DNA from: an uncultured Bacilli bacterium
GTDB lineage: Bacteria > Bacillota_I > Bacilli_A > RF39 > UBA660
Reading direction: 5' to 3'
NCBI GenBank assembly: GCA_934096705.1
Contig: CAKOMR010000001.1
Span: forward strand, 62,001 to 126,000
DNA length: 64,000 nucleotides
This document shows, one piece after another, positions 15,460-24,395 of this stretch. The notes under the pieces are model-generated. The model saw only the letters and a list, made by a program, of their open reading frames with translations, had not been told where the DNA came from and made no database searches. A program made the position numbers and the translations under genes. The first letter of the stretch is position 1; every line of letters starts with the position of its first letter.

Positions 15460-17685
15460 ATGAAAAAGAAAATGTTATTTTTATTAACAGGAATAGTAAT
15501 ATGCTTAGCTATTTTATTCGGCTTTTATTACAATAATAAAACATTTTCCTTAAATAAAAGCAATGCTAAAAAAAATGAAAAAATTGATAAACAAATGGCA
15601 ATATTACTCAAAAGGTATGGAACTGATGAGTATTTAAATGTAGATTCAGATGAAGTTCCTAAGGGAAGCTATGTACTTAACAAAGAAAAATCAAATTGCG
15701 AAAATGGTGGTTCTGTTGTTAGTTATAATACTAAAACTGGTGCTATTGCTTTATCAATTGTTGGAAGTGATAAGTGTAATTTGTATTTTGATGAAATTGC
15801 TACTTTTTCAAGCATTTGTGCTGATGAAGACGATTTGTACACATGTTATAATAACAAGAAAGATAAATTTACTGATATTGATTCTGTAAGTGGACCTTAT
15901 GCTGGAATGTATAGATATTATGGTAAAGATGTTAATAATTATGTTAGCTTAGATGGAATGCTTTTTAGAATTATTGGCATTACTGATGAATCAAAAACGA
16001 ATACAGATGTAGCTTTAAATCGAGGACAATTAAAATTAATAAAACCAGAAATAATTGATACTACTTCTTGGTCAAATACTTTTGTTGATACGATTTTAAA
16101 TAATACTAGTATTATACCATCATCCTGGACTAATAAAATAACTAAACAAAAATTTTATGATAATGATTTGGATAATAGTGGTTATGCTCCTGGTTACACT
16201 GCTGAAATAAAACTTAGTTTAATGTATGATGATGACTTATATTATAGTGTGAAAGATGGTGTAAATTATTGCTATGGTTCAGGAACTTGTGCAAATTCAT
16301 GGCTAAATTATGGTTATAACGAATGGACTGGAAGTAGAGCTGGATTTGATGGTATATGTTGGTATATTCTTTCTATTACTGCAAATGGAAGTATTACTGA
16401 TACAGAGGAAACGTCTTCTTTGGCAAGAAGAATAGTATTTTATTTAAAACCTAGTATAAAAATTACAGGTGGTACTGGAGAAAAAGATAATCCTTATATA
16501 CTTGGCGATAGTAATAAAACGTATGATTTAATTGTTCAGCCAGTTGCTCCTAAAATAGTTTCTGTAGTAGCAAATTATGATAGTACTATAACTGTTAAAG
16601 CTACAGATGAAAATGGCCTTTCAAGTTATTGTGTTAATCAAAGTAGTACAGATACAAGCTCATGTACATGGATTAATAACACAAACACTACTTTTACAAC
16701 ATCTGTAATTCAAACTCCAGGAGATTATTATGTACATGTAAAAGATGTTGATAATTTAATTACTCATTCATCCAAAATTACAATAGTTGGAGAAACATTA
16801 TATCAAAGATTATTAAAAAATGTTCCGAATGGACTTAACACAACAGTTAATTATGGAATGTATCGTTTTGTTGGTAATATTACAGATGACGATACATCAA
16901 ATGCTGGAAAACTTGATAATTATATTTGCCTTGGAGCATATGATAAAGCAACATGCGTTTCAGATCCAGATAAATATATGTATAGAATTATTGGCCTTGT
17001 AAAAGAAGATAATACGGGAACTAAACATGAAGAGGGAGAAATAAAAATAATTAAATATACTAAAGTCGGCAAATATCATAAATGGTCCGGTGGAACTATG
17101 AATAATGATGGTTTTATTAATCAAAATAATTATTTAGATTCATCTTTATGGACTGGACGTGTACTAATTGGAACTAGTCCCTGTAATGCTACAACAGCTG
17201 ACAATAGATGTACTATTACTTGGAGTCAAAGTACACTTAGATACTCAAGTGGTACTGATTATTCATTAAATGGTCCATCAAATTCATTTTTAAGTAGTAT
17301 AAATTTTAAAGACAAAATAATTAGTGTTAAATGGCATAATCCTAAGTCGACTACTTATTCAGTAGATACTGAGTATTCTAGCACTAATATTGGAAACACT
17401 AACTATATAGGCCTACTATATGAGAATGATTATAAACAAGGAGGTTCTTGGCTGAATAAGTCTGGCTATACACTATATAATTATGGGCTATACTATAATG
17501 GTTCATACCATTTCAAAGTTGGAACTACTCCGTCTTCAGTGGATGATTATTATCTATGGCTTAAATCAGATGGAAAATGGGATACATATGGACATAATTA
17601 TGTTAAACCGGTATTTTATTTGAATAGATATACTACATATAAATCAGGGAGTGGTACTTACGCTGATCCATTTATAATCAATTAA
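15460..17685 (+). CDS. Large membrane-anchored surface protein with two DUF6273-like domains
   Basis: A 741-aa protein with an N-terminal membrane anchor (residues 4-22, LFLLTGIVICLAILFGFYY) and a long extracellular part. A small domain with paired cysteines (KSNCENGG ... DKCNLYFDE) is followed by two copies of one domain. The first runs from GMYRYYGKD (about 148) to VFYLKPSIKI...DNPYILG (about 349). The second runs from YGMYRFVGNI (about 465) to PVFYLNRY...ADPFIIN at the C-terminus. An Ig-like segment lies between them (about 355-450). The ending resembles DUF6273-type, C-type-lectin-like ligand-binding domains; that assignment is from memory. GGGAGA precedes the ATG. The promoter lies in the candidate invertible segment, so expression may be phase-variable. 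Confidence 0.8.
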   Translation: MKKKMLFLLTGIVICLAILFGFYYNNKTFSLNKSNAKKNEKIDKQMAILLKRYGTDEYLNVDSDEVPKGSYVLNKEKSNCENGGSVVSYNTKTGAIALSIVGSDKCNLYFDEIATFSSICADEDDLYTCYNNKKDKFTDIDSVSGPYAGMYRYYGKDVNNYVSLDGMLFRIIGITDESKTNTDVALNRGQLKLIKPEIIDTTSWSNTFVDTILNNTSIIPSSWTNKITKQKFYDNDLDNSGYAPGYTAEIKLSLMYDDDLYYSVKDGVNYCYGSGTCANSWLNYGYNEWTGSRAGFDGICWYILSITANGSITDTEETSSLARRIVFYLKPSIKITGGTGEKDNPYILGDSNKTYDLIVQPVAPKIVSVVANYDSTITVKATDENGLSSYCVNQSSTDTSSCTWINNTNTTFTTSVIQTPGDYYVHVKDVDNLITHSSKITIVGETLYQRLLKNVPNGLNTTVNYGMYRFVGNITDDDTSNAGKLDNYICLGAYDKATCVSDPDKYMYRIIGLVKEDNTGTKHEEGEIKIIKYTKVGKYHKWSGGTMNNDGFINQNNYLDSSLWTGRVLIGTSPCNATTADNRCTITWSQSTLRYSSGTDYSLNGPSNSFLSSINFKDKIISVKWHNPKSTTYSVDTEYSSTNIGNTNYIGLLYENDYKQGGSWLNKSGYTLYNYGLYYNGSYHFKVGTTPSSVDDYYLWLKSDGKWDTYGHNYVKPVFYLNRYTTYKSGSGTYADPFIIN

Positions 17686-17718
17686 AAAATTGTAAGAATT
17701 AACTTACAATTTTTTTTA
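17685..17718. terminator. Bidirectional terminator between the surface protein and lexA
   Basis: Stem AAAATTGTAAG (17686-17696) / CTTACAATTTT (17703-17713) with 6-nt loop, flanked by A and T runs, serving both convergent genes. Confidence 0.92.
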
Positions 17719-18336
17719 TAATTTTCTATAAAGCCCAATTGCTATACCAAGTATTTTACAATCAGGTAAAATAATAGGGGACATTGTGTCATTTTCTGGT
17801 TGCAGTCTTATATGTCCATTTTCCTTATAAAATCTTTTTAATGTAACTTCATTTTCAAGAGTCATAGCAACTACAATTTGTCCATTATGAGCACTATTTG
17901 TTTTTTTTATTATCACGTAGTCATTGTCATAAATTCCTGCATTAATCATACTTTCTCCGGAAACATGTAATGTAAATACTTCTTCATTTTTAGGTATTAA
18001 ACTTGCAGGTAAATCAAAAAATTCATTTGGTGTTTCAATTGCTGTAATAGGGGAACCTGCAGTAATTTTTCCAAGAAGCGGTACTTTAACAACATCTTCA
18101 TTTCTTTCATCATATTCATTTTCTACGAGCAATGATATAGTTCTAAATTTATTATTTGTTGAAGTAATGTAACCTTTATTTTCTAAATTTTTTATATGAA
18201 CAAACACTGTTGCTGGACTAGAAAGGTTAACACCATCGCATATTTCCCTTATAGTAGGGGAATACCCATATTTTGCGTTATATTTTTTTATATATTCTAA
18301 AATGTCATTTTGCCTTTTGGTTAATTTTTTATCCAC
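17716..18336 (-). CDS. lexA: LexA repressor of the SOS response
   Basis: A 206-aa repressor with an N-terminal winged helix-turn-helix (SPTIREICDGVNLSSPATVFVHI) and a C-terminal self-cleaving S24 peptidase domain. The cleavage site is A93-G94 (GKITAGSP). The catalytic serine is S129 in SGESM and the lysine is K167 in VTLKRFY. The start is GTG 18336, with AAAGGAGA upstream. The gene diverges from a small membrane-peptide gene, and tkt, a SirA-like gene and yneF follow, which is the Bacillus lexA neighbourhood. Confidence 0.96.
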   Translation of the reverse strand: MDKKLTKRQNDILEYIKKYNAKYGYSPTIREICDGVNLSSPATVFVHIKNLENKGYITSTNNKFRTISLLVENEYDERNEDVVKVPLLGKITAGSPITAIETPNEFFDLPASLIPKNEEVFTLHVSGESMINAGIYDNDYVIIKKTNSAHNGQIVVAMTLENEVTLKRFYKENGHIRLQPENDTMSPIILPDCKILGIAIGLYRKL

Positions 18337-18364
18337 TTTTTATCTTTCTCCTTTTGATATTTTA

Positions 18365-18393
18365 ATTTTACAATAGAAGTTGTAAAATGTCAA
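18365..18393 (-). promoter_or_regulatory. lexA promoter
   Basis: Minus strand: -35 TTGACA (18388-18393), 17-nt spacer, -10 TAAAAT (18365-18370). This is a near-consensus promoter. Confidence 0.85.
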
Positions 18394-18403
18394 ACAAATG
18401 TTT
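18392..18403. promoter_or_regulatory. Degenerate LexA operator overlapping the lexA -35
   Basis: The palindrome AAAC-AAAT-GTTT matches the Gram-positive SOS box GAAC-N4-GTTC except for the outer G/C on each side, and it overlaps the lexA -35 box. Autorepression is expected for lexA. The operator call is inference. Confidence 0.5.
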
Positions 18404-18412
18404 TTATTTTAA

Positions 18413-18441
18413 TTGACACGAACAATTATTTGTATTAAAAT
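18413..18441 (+). promoter_or_regulatory. Promoter of the lexA-divergent small gene, with LexA half-site
   Basis: -35 TTGACA (18413-18418), 17-nt spacer, -10 TAAAAT (18436-18441). The spacer begins CGAACAATTATTTG, with a perfect CGAAC LexA half-site and a weak second half. Confidence 0.75.
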
Positions 18442-18464
18442 TAAAAATGAAAGAGGCGATGATT

Positions 18465-18608
18465 ATGTTAAAAAGATTATTTAAAAATTATGGAGTTATT
18501 TTATTATTTTATTTATTCTTAGTTTTATGTGTTTTTCTATTAAATGCAAGATACTCCGTACTTAATTCTCGCAGTGTTAAAAATATTTCTTATGTGGTTA
18601 ATAATTAA
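18465..18608 (+). CDS. 47-aa membrane peptide divergent from lexA (YneA/SosA-position)
   Basis: A short gene with ATG 18465, GAGGCG six bases upstream and a near-consensus promoter. The product starts MLKRLFKNYG, has one hydrophobic helix (VILLFYLFLVLCVFLLNA) and a 20-residue polar tail, presumably outside. In Bacillus and Staphylococcus the gene divergent from lexA encodes a small SOS-induced membrane inhibitor of cell division (YneA, SosA). Position, topology and LexA-site content fit that role, but the peptide is much shorter than YneA and lacks LysM, so function is inferred from context only. Confidence 0.65.
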   Translation: MLKRLFKNYGVILLFYLFLVLCVFLLNARYSVLNSRSVKNISYVVNN

Positions 18609-18655
18609 GTTTATTTTATAGGAAATTTATGATAAACTATAAAATAGGAAGTGAA

Positions 18656-20641
18656 ATGATGGCAGTAAAACCTAATGATATAGTTAATAATATTAAAATG
18701 CTTGCTCTTGATATGATAAATGATGCAGGAAGCGGACATCCAGGTGTAGTAATGAGCAGTATGCCGATTCTTTATGCATTATATAATAATGTAATGAATA
18801 TTGTTCCGAGTAAACCTAATTGGATGAATCGTGATAGACTAGTCGTATCTTGTGGTCATGCAAGTGCAGCATTATATGCGATGCTTTATTATGCTGGCTA
18901 TGATTATTCTATTGAAGATTTAAAAAGGTTTCGTGATATAGATTCATATGCGCCTGGCCATCCTGAACTTAATACTTTAATGGGAATTGAGTGTAGTACT
19001 GGACTTTTAGGCCAAGGTGTTGCAAATGCTGTTGGAATTGCTCTTGCTGAAAGGTATTTTGAATCATTAGCAAGAAATGTAAATAGTAAGTTAAGTTTAG
19101 TTGACTATTACACTTATGTTTTATGTTCTGATGGAGATTTAGAAGAAGGTATAAGTTATGAGGCATTATCATTTGCAAGTGCTCAAAAATTAAATAAGCT
19201 AATTGTTATTTATGACGCAAATAAAGTAAGTATTGATGGTGATATTTCTAAAACGTTTACCGAAGACATTGAATCAAGATTTGACGCATTAGATTTTAAT
19301 ATAATTAATGTAAAAAATGGTAGTAATATTTCTAGTATAACGGATGCTTTAAAAGAAGCAAAGAAAAGTGATATGCCATCGCTTGTTATTGTTAATACTA
19401 TTTTAGGCGATGGACTAAATGATGCAGGAACAAGTAAAGTTCATTCTGGCATAATTGATAATGAAGAAATGGTTTCTTTAAAGCAAAAATATAATATACC
19501 TTTAGAACCGTTTAGTTATGATGAAAAATATCGAAATATTGTAATTAATAATATTGTAAGTAGGATGGAAAAAACTTTTGATAAGTGGAAAATTATTTAT
19601 GATATAGCACTTCAAAGTAGAGATAATAATTTAGTAAGTATGATAAACTTACTTGAAAAAGGAGAGTTTATTGTAGACTTTGATTCTACTAACTATCAAA
19701 TTAATGATAAATATTCTGAAGAAGGCAGATTATCTAATCAGAAAGTTATGAATTTTATCGCTCCAAAAACTAAATTCTTTTTAGGAGGTAGTGCAGATTT
19801 ATTTAAATCTACTAGATGTTTATTAACAAAGGATACTTTGATGTCTGATATAGATCCATTAGGAAGAAATATTGAGTTTGGTGTAAGAGAGCATGCCATG
19901 GGAGCAATTCTAAATGGAATGGCCCTTTCAGGATTAAGATGCTTTGGATCAACTTATCTGGCTTTTGCGGATTATTTAAAACCAGCAATGAGGATGAGTA
20001 GTATGATGAGTTTACCAGTTACTTATATTTTTTCACATGATAGTGTTAGCATTGGTGGTGATGGCCCAACTCACGAACCTATTGAGCAACTATCAATGCT
20101 TAGAACTATTCCAGGCATGGTAACATTTAGACCAGCAGATATTAACGAAATAATTGGTGCATGGGAATATATATTAAAAAATAAAACTACAGTATCTTTA
20201 GTAATAAATAAAGATAATACCAGTATTTTGAAACATACCAATGGTAAATATGTTAAATATGGGGCTTATATAGTAAGAAAGGAAAAATATCATTTAGATG
20301 GAATAATTGTTGCTACGGGATATGAAGTAACTATAGCTTTAAAAATTGCGGAAGAATTATTTAATGAGGGTATTGATTTAAGAATTGTATCTATGCCTTC
20401 GATTGAATTATTCTTAAAACAAAATCCTGTTTATGAAGAAAAACTTTTACCTAAGGATGTTATGACTTTTACTTTAGAAGCTGGTTCAACTTTATTATGG
20501 AATAGGTTTGCTACAAATCATAAATGTGCTTTGGGAATTGATACGTTTGGTGCTTCGGGAAAGAAAAACGATGTTTTGAAGTTTTTGGGATTTGATTATA
20601 ATACACTAATTATGAAAATTAAAAATATGCTCGAAAAGTAG
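18656..20641 (+). CDS. tkt: Transketolase
   Basis: A thiamine-diphosphate enzyme of the non-oxidative pentose phosphate pathway, 661 aa. The N-terminal half has DAGSGHPG, SCGHASAALYAML, YAPGHPEL and the TPP motif SDGDLEEGISYEAL...DANKVSIDGD. The second half has GVREHAMGAILNGM and SHDSVSIGGDGPTHEPIEQL. ATG 18656 (or 18659) follows AGGAAGTGA; an upstream in-frame ATG at 18629 has no SD. It acts with the rpe product and lies in the conserved lexA-tkt-sirA-yneF order. Confidence 0.95.
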   Translation: MMAVKPNDIVNNIKMLALDMINDAGSGHPGVVMSSMPILYALYNNVMNIVPSKPNWMNRDRLVVSCGHASAALYAMLYYAGYDYSIEDLKRFRDIDSYAPGHPELNTLMGIECSTGLLGQGVANAVGIALAERYFESLARNVNSKLSLVDYYTYVLCSDGDLEEGISYEALSFASAQKLNKLIVIYDANKVSIDGDISKTFTEDIESRFDALDFNIINVKNGSNISSITDALKEAKKSDMPSLVIVNTILGDGLNDAGTSKVHSGIIDNEEMVSLKQKYNIPLEPFSYDEKYRNIVINNIVSRMEKTFDKWKIIYDIALQSRDNNLVSMINLLEKGEFIVDFDSTNYQINDKYSEEGRLSNQKVMNFIAPKTKFFLGGSADLFKSTRCLLTKDTLMSDIDPLGRNIEFGVREHAMGAILNGMALSGLRCFGSTYLAFADYLKPAMRMSSMMSLPVTYIFSHDSVSIGGDGPTHEPIEQLSMLRTIPGMVTFRPADINEIIGAWEYILKNKTTVSLVINKDNTSILKHTNGKYVKYGAYIVRKEKYHLDGIIVATGYEVTIALKIAEELFNEGIDLRIVSMPSIELFLKQNPVYEEKLLPKDVMTFTLEAGSTLLWNRFATNHKCALGIDTFGASGKKNDVLKFLGFDYNTLIMKIKNMLEK

Positions 20642-20670
20642 TTAATTCGACATATTTTTTTTATGATGTT

Positions 20671-20684
20671 TGTTAATATTAACA
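20671..20684. promoter_or_regulatory. Perfect 14-bp palindrome upstream of the SirA-like gene
   Basis: TGTTAATATTAACA is a perfect dyad 16 nt before the start codon and could be an operator. No regulator is identified. Confidence 0.35.
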
Positions 20685-20700
20685 TGAAATGAGGGATATG

Positions 20701-21114
20701 ATGAGAAAGTTTTATGTTTTTAATATTAATAAAGAAATGAGTGTACTTGCGAAAGATAGTCCATATATGTTATATAAAAGTTTTGAAACAATTTATAATA
20801 GTAATAAAAAAGATTTAAATATGGCACAAAACCTTTATGAACAGATGGCTATGAGAATAAATCAAAATGTGATAAATCAAAAAATTTATGCAGCAAATAA
20901 AGATAATCAATTTTATTATTTAGTGGGAAATGTTCATCATTACTATAATAAATATAAAGGTGAAGAAGAACAGTTGACAGTTAAAAATTCTTTTTTATCT
21001 TCAGTGGGAAATAGTAACAATTTAGTTTTGCTTAAGTCTTTAACCAATTATAATTTTTTTGTTTGTGATTTTGAGAATAAGGATTATTTTTGGCTTGATG
21101 AGATTTGCTGTTAA
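20701..21114 (+). CDS. sirA: SirA-like protein (sporulation inhibitor of replication)
   Basis: A 137-aa soluble protein. Its C-terminus LKSLTNYNFFVCDFENKDYFWLDE aligns well by eye with the end of Bacillus SirA (YneE), where an LKK block is followed by FLAFDFNSKRYGWL. It also occupies the SirA position, between tkt and yneF. Bacillus SirA binds DnaA domain I and blocks initiation in sporulating cells. The N-terminal two thirds are poorly conserved. ATG 20701 follows GAGGGAT; ATG 20698 and 20689 are alternatives. Synteny makes the call credible; sequence similarity alone would be marginal. Confidence 0.65.
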   Translation: MRKFYVFNINKEMSVLAKDSPYMLYKSFETIYNSNKKDLNMAQNLYEQMAMRINQNVINQKIYAANKDNQFYYLVGNVHHYYNKYKGEEEQLTVKNSFLSSVGNSNNLVLLKSLTNYNFFVCDFENKDYFWLDEICC

Positions 21115-21166
21115 ATATAGACAAAATAAAATATATTTAGTAAAATAATTTTGGGAGTGATAAATA

Positions 21167-21376
21167 ATGGGAGCACAAATTGCTTGGGGCTTAATTGGCC
21201 TTGTTATAGGAATAGTAATAGGTTTTTTAATTGCTCGTATTACTACGAAAAAATTACTTGAGAAAAATCCACCTATTAATGAAAAAATGATTGAAGCTAT
21301 GATGAGTGGAATGGGAAGAAAGCCTAGTCAAAAACAAATTAAACAAGTTATGAGTCAAATGAATAGATATAAATAA
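21167..21376 (+). CDS. yneF: YneF family (UPF0154) membrane protein
   Basis: A 69-aa protein with an N-terminal transmembrane helix (WGLIGLVIGIVIGFLIA) followed by the family block KNPPINEKMI...MGRKPSQKQIKQVMSQM, which matches YneF closely. Function is unknown in the family. It follows the SirA-like gene as in Bacillus. The SD is GGGAGTG. Confidence 0.93.
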   Translation: MGAQIAWGLIGLVIGIVIGFLIARITTKKLLEKNPPINEKMIEAMMSGMGRKPSQKQIKQVMSQMNRYK

Positions 21377-21395
21377 TTTTTATATCTATTTTTTT
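21362..21395 (+). terminator. Terminator after yneF
   Basis: Stem AATAGATATAAA (21362-21373) / TTTATATCTATT (21379-21390), 5-nt loop and T run, overlapping the stop codon. Confidence 0.85.
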
Positions 21396-21430
21396 ATTTT
21401 TGTGAGATAATTAATATGGAGTGTGAGTAT

Positions 21431-22429
21431 ATGATTACAAATGAAAATGTTTTAAAAGAGCAAAAGGGAATTACTAAAAAAATAATTATATGGTTATTTA
21501 TAATATTTGTAAGTATTGGTTTATTTGTTTTAGGGGATTATCTAAATGAAAAAGAAAAAAGTAAAGCTCAAAATTTAGAAACAATAATTACAAGTAAAGA
21601 CGAAAATAAAGAGTCACTTCATACATATATTGAAGTTAAGAAAAATCCTTATAAATTTGCTGTATCAAATGATACTACTGATGCATACTATCTTTTAACA
21701 GATGGAAATTATTTATATGTAGCTTATATGAGTATTGATGATTATAATAAAGTTAATGATGAAAATGATTATGATGGTAAAATTAAAATTGAGGGAATAA
21801 CAGGAATACCATCATCCGATGTTAAAAATCTTGCTATCGAAACATATAATGAACTTTTTGAAACACAACTTACAACTGCAGATTATGAATCATATTTTGG
21901 TGATGTTTATATCGATATGACTAAAGAATATAGTTCAAGTTCTGATGTTATAAATGTTATTGGATTTATTACTCTTATTGTAGGCATAATATGTTTAATA
22001 GTAAATATAGCAAAGAAAATCAGTTATAATAAAAACATAAAAAAATTTTCTAGAGTAGAAATAAAACATATAAATGAAGAACTAAATAATCCAAATTCAT
22101 TTTATTATAATTATGCTAAAGTCTACTTGACTGACAATTATATAGTGAGCATAAGTCTTCCATTCTGTGTTATTAAATACGCTGACATTTTATGGATGTA
22201 TAAACATGTACAAAGAACAAATGGAATTAAAACAAATGAATCAATTATTTTAAAAGATATGTTTAACAAGTCTTATAGCATTGCTTCAATGAGTCTTAGT
22301 ACAAAAGCAAAAACTGAACAATTCGAAGAGATAATGAATACTATAAGCCAAAAAAATCCGAATATTTTAGTAGGATATACTAAAGAAAATATAAATGAAT
22401 ACAAAACAAAAATAAAAAGAAGAAAATAA
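21431..22429 (+). CDS. Hypothetical membrane protein with two transmembrane segments
   Basis: A 332-aa protein I do not recognise. Helix 1 (about residues 20-40, IIIWLFIIFVSIGLFVLG) is followed by an extracytoplasmic domain of about 135 residues with many Asp/Tyr. Helix 2 (VINVIGFITLIVGIICLIVNIA) leads to a cytoplasmic domain that looks PH-like (VYLTDNYIVSIS, CVIKYADILWMYKHV). This loop-plus-PH-like layout is seen in several uncharacterised Bacillota proteins. ATG 21431 follows GGAGTG; ATG 21416 is in frame upstream. It is monocistronic between two terminators. Confidence 0.75.
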   Translation: MITNENVLKEQKGITKKIIIWLFIIFVSIGLFVLGDYLNEKEKSKAQNLETIITSKDENKESLHTYIEVKKNPYKFAVSNDTTDAYYLLTDGNYLYVAYMSIDDYNKVNDENDYDGKIKIEGITGIPSSDVKNLAIETYNELFETQLTTADYESYFGDVYIDMTKEYSSSSDVINVIGFITLIVGIICLIVNIAKKISYNKNIKKFSRVEIKHINEELNNPNSFYYNYAKVYLTDNYIVSISLPFCVIKYADILWMYKHVQRTNGIKTNESIILKDMFNKSYSIASMSLSTKAKTEQFEEIMNTISQKNPNILVGYTKENINEYKTKIKRRK

Positions 22430-22443
22430 AACTTCTTTTTTTT
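22414..22443 (+). terminator. Terminator
   Basis: Stem AAAAAGAAG (22414-22422) / CTTCTTTTT (22432-22440) with 9-nt loop and T run, overlapping the preceding stop codon. Confidence 0.75.
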
Positions 22444-22449
22444 AGCAGT

Positions 22450-22478
22450 TTGACTTAAAATATAATAAATGTTATAAT
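22450..22478 (+). promoter_or_regulatory. Strong promoter of the amidoligase gene
   Basis: -35 TTGACT (22450-22455), 17-nt spacer, -10 TATAAT (22473-22478), extended by TG. The SD TAGGGGGA follows before ATG 22502. Confidence 0.85.
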
Positions 22479-22501
22479 ACTAAGCAATTTTAGGGGGAAC
22501 T

Positions 22502-24337
22502 ATGTTAAAGGTACTTAATAAAAAATATGAAAAATTACATATTTTTAATTTACCATTTAATACATTAATAGAACATGTATTTTCAAACAATTTATACTTT
22601 CTTTTTGATGATGAAACATTTTGCAGATACATAGTTGAAAATTTAAAAAAAATAGACTCAAAGTATTTATTAAAAATACTTTCTATTATAAATATAACAA
22701 AATATATTAGAATGGTTGATTTAATAGAAATATTTTATTTACTTGATGATGAAGAAAAAATGGCTTTATTAAATATGCCACATATTCAAAAATTTTTCTT
22801 TACAAAACATTTTTTAGGATATAAAGCACTTGATTTAAAACTTAGTAGTTTAGATAGTTATAAAAGACTTCTTGAACTATTTCCTGATGAAGAAAAAAGA
22901 GTAATCATTTTAAGGGGAATTAAAGATGAAGAATTTGTTGTAAATTATATTAAATCTTGTAACTTTACTGAAAGTCATTTGTTTGGTATAGTTTCAAATT
23001 TTTCAAAAGATGAAAATATTATTCCTTTTCTTAAATTTTTTACATCCAATCATAGATCGTCACTTATAATAAAAATGCATTCTGAAGAATATAAAAAAGC
23101 TCATTTTAATGAAATGGTTTTATCTGATCAATTAAAATTTATATTTACCCAAAATGATGATGTTAAATGTGAGTTTATAGAAAATGGTTTTTATCCAGAA
23201 TATATTATTCCCTCATTAACAGATTTAAATAAATTATTTACTTACTTCTTAAGTTTAAAAACTTACGATAAACAACTTATAGTTTTACAAAAAGTAAAAG
23301 ATGATAATATAAAATTCGGACTTTTTCAAGTAATGAATTTAGAAAATCATTATATTGATGTTCTTTTATATTTATATAGTGTTGTAACTACTTTGGAAGT
23401 TAAAAAGAAAATTAGTGGTTTAATTGATGACAAAGGTATTATTGAAGCATTAAAAAGTAGTAAAAAAAGTCCTAAGGTTCTTACTGATGATATAGAACTT
23501 CAGTTTTCTCCATTAGTAGATGAAAAAATGACAATTGGAATTGAACTTGAATGTTCAAATGCAAATAATGATGCATATATATCTATAAAAAAACTTTTGT
23601 CTAAATGGGAAATGAAAGAAGAAATAACTGTTCCAAATGGAGTTGAAATAACTTCTCCAGTTTTAAATTATAACCCAAAATCTTTAAAAGAATTAAAATA
23701 TATTTGTTTGTTTTTACAAAGAAATAATTTTTCTGTAAATGAAAATTGTGGTGGACATATTCATATTGGTTTTGATTATTTTGATGATATAGTGCAACTA
23801 CAAATGTTTTATTATTTATATGTTTATTGTGAAGACATTATATCATTAATGGTTAATAGATGTGGCTCTATTATAAGACCTTGTGCTTTAACTAATGCAA
23901 GACCGATAAAAAGCATGATGATAAAAAATTTTGGAAAATATATGTCTTTTACAAATTTATCCATTGAAGGTTTTGTTGCAACAATGAAAGAACTTCAACA
24001 TGATAAATACACATCTGTTAATTTACAAAATGCATTATCACCTCAGAAAAATACAATTGAATTTAGAATACCTAATGGTGAAATTGATTTTGATGAACTT
24101 AATTATAATATAATATTTATTACGAGACTAATGAGTTTTTCAAAAAAAATATTTTCTGTTCCATTAGATAGGAATACTTTAAGAAAAATACTTTCACTAA
24201 GTGAAATTACACAAATGACCGATAGAAGAGACATATTACTAGATTTGATGTTTACAGAAACCGATTTAAAAAATGTATATTTTGATAGATTTGAAAGTAA
24301 TTTAGAATTAAATAGAGAAATAAATCCAAAAATATAA
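22502..24337 (+). CDS. Putative amidoligase-family enzyme with large N-terminal region
   Basis: A 611-aa protein. The C-terminal part (about 340-580) has the hallmarks of the amidoligase family (glutamine-synthetase/GCS fold, carboxylate-amine ligases): TIGIELE near 345, NGVEITSP, CGGHIHIGFDYF near 416 and NTIEFRIPNGEIDF near 519. These supply the metal- and ATP-binding Glu/His residues. The N-terminal 330 residues are helical, rich in Leu/Lys/Asp/Phe, and may form a repeat-like scaffold; I do not recognise them. Amidoligases are predicted to make peptide bonds on cell-surface or secondary-metabolite peptides. The substrate here is unknown. It is followed by a small hypothetical gene. Confidence 0.75.
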   Translation: MLKVLNKKYEKLHIFNLPFNTLIEHVFSNNLYFLFDDETFCRYIVENLKKIDSKYLLKILSIINITKYIRMVDLIEIFYLLDDEEKMALLNMPHIQKFFFTKHFLGYKALDLKLSSLDSYKRLLELFPDEEKRVIILRGIKDEEFVVNYIKSCNFTESHLFGIVSNFSKDENIIPFLKFFTSNHRSSLIIKMHSEEYKKAHFNEMVLSDQLKFIFTQNDDVKCEFIENGFYPEYIIPSLTDLNKLFTYFLSLKTYDKQLIVLQKVKDDNIKFGLFQVMNLENHYIDVLLYLYSVVTTLEVKKKISGLIDDKGIIEALKSSKKSPKVLTDDIELQFSPLVDEKMTIGIELECSNANNDAYISIKKLLSKWEMKEEITVPNGVEITSPVLNYNPKSLKELKYICLFLQRNNFSVNENCGGHIHIGFDYFDDIVQLQMFYYLYVYCEDIISLMVNRCGSIIRPCALTNARPIKSMMIKNFGKYMSFTNLSIEGFVATMKELQHDKYTSVNLQNALSPQKNTIEFRIPNGEIDFDELNYNIIFITRLMSFSKKIFSVPLDRNTLRKILSLSEITQMTDRRDILLDLMFTETDLKNVYFDRFESNLELNREINPKI

Positions 24338-24395
24338 AAAATTTGTTTACATTTCAAAAAATATGTTATATCATTTACTTAAGGTAGTGAAGATA

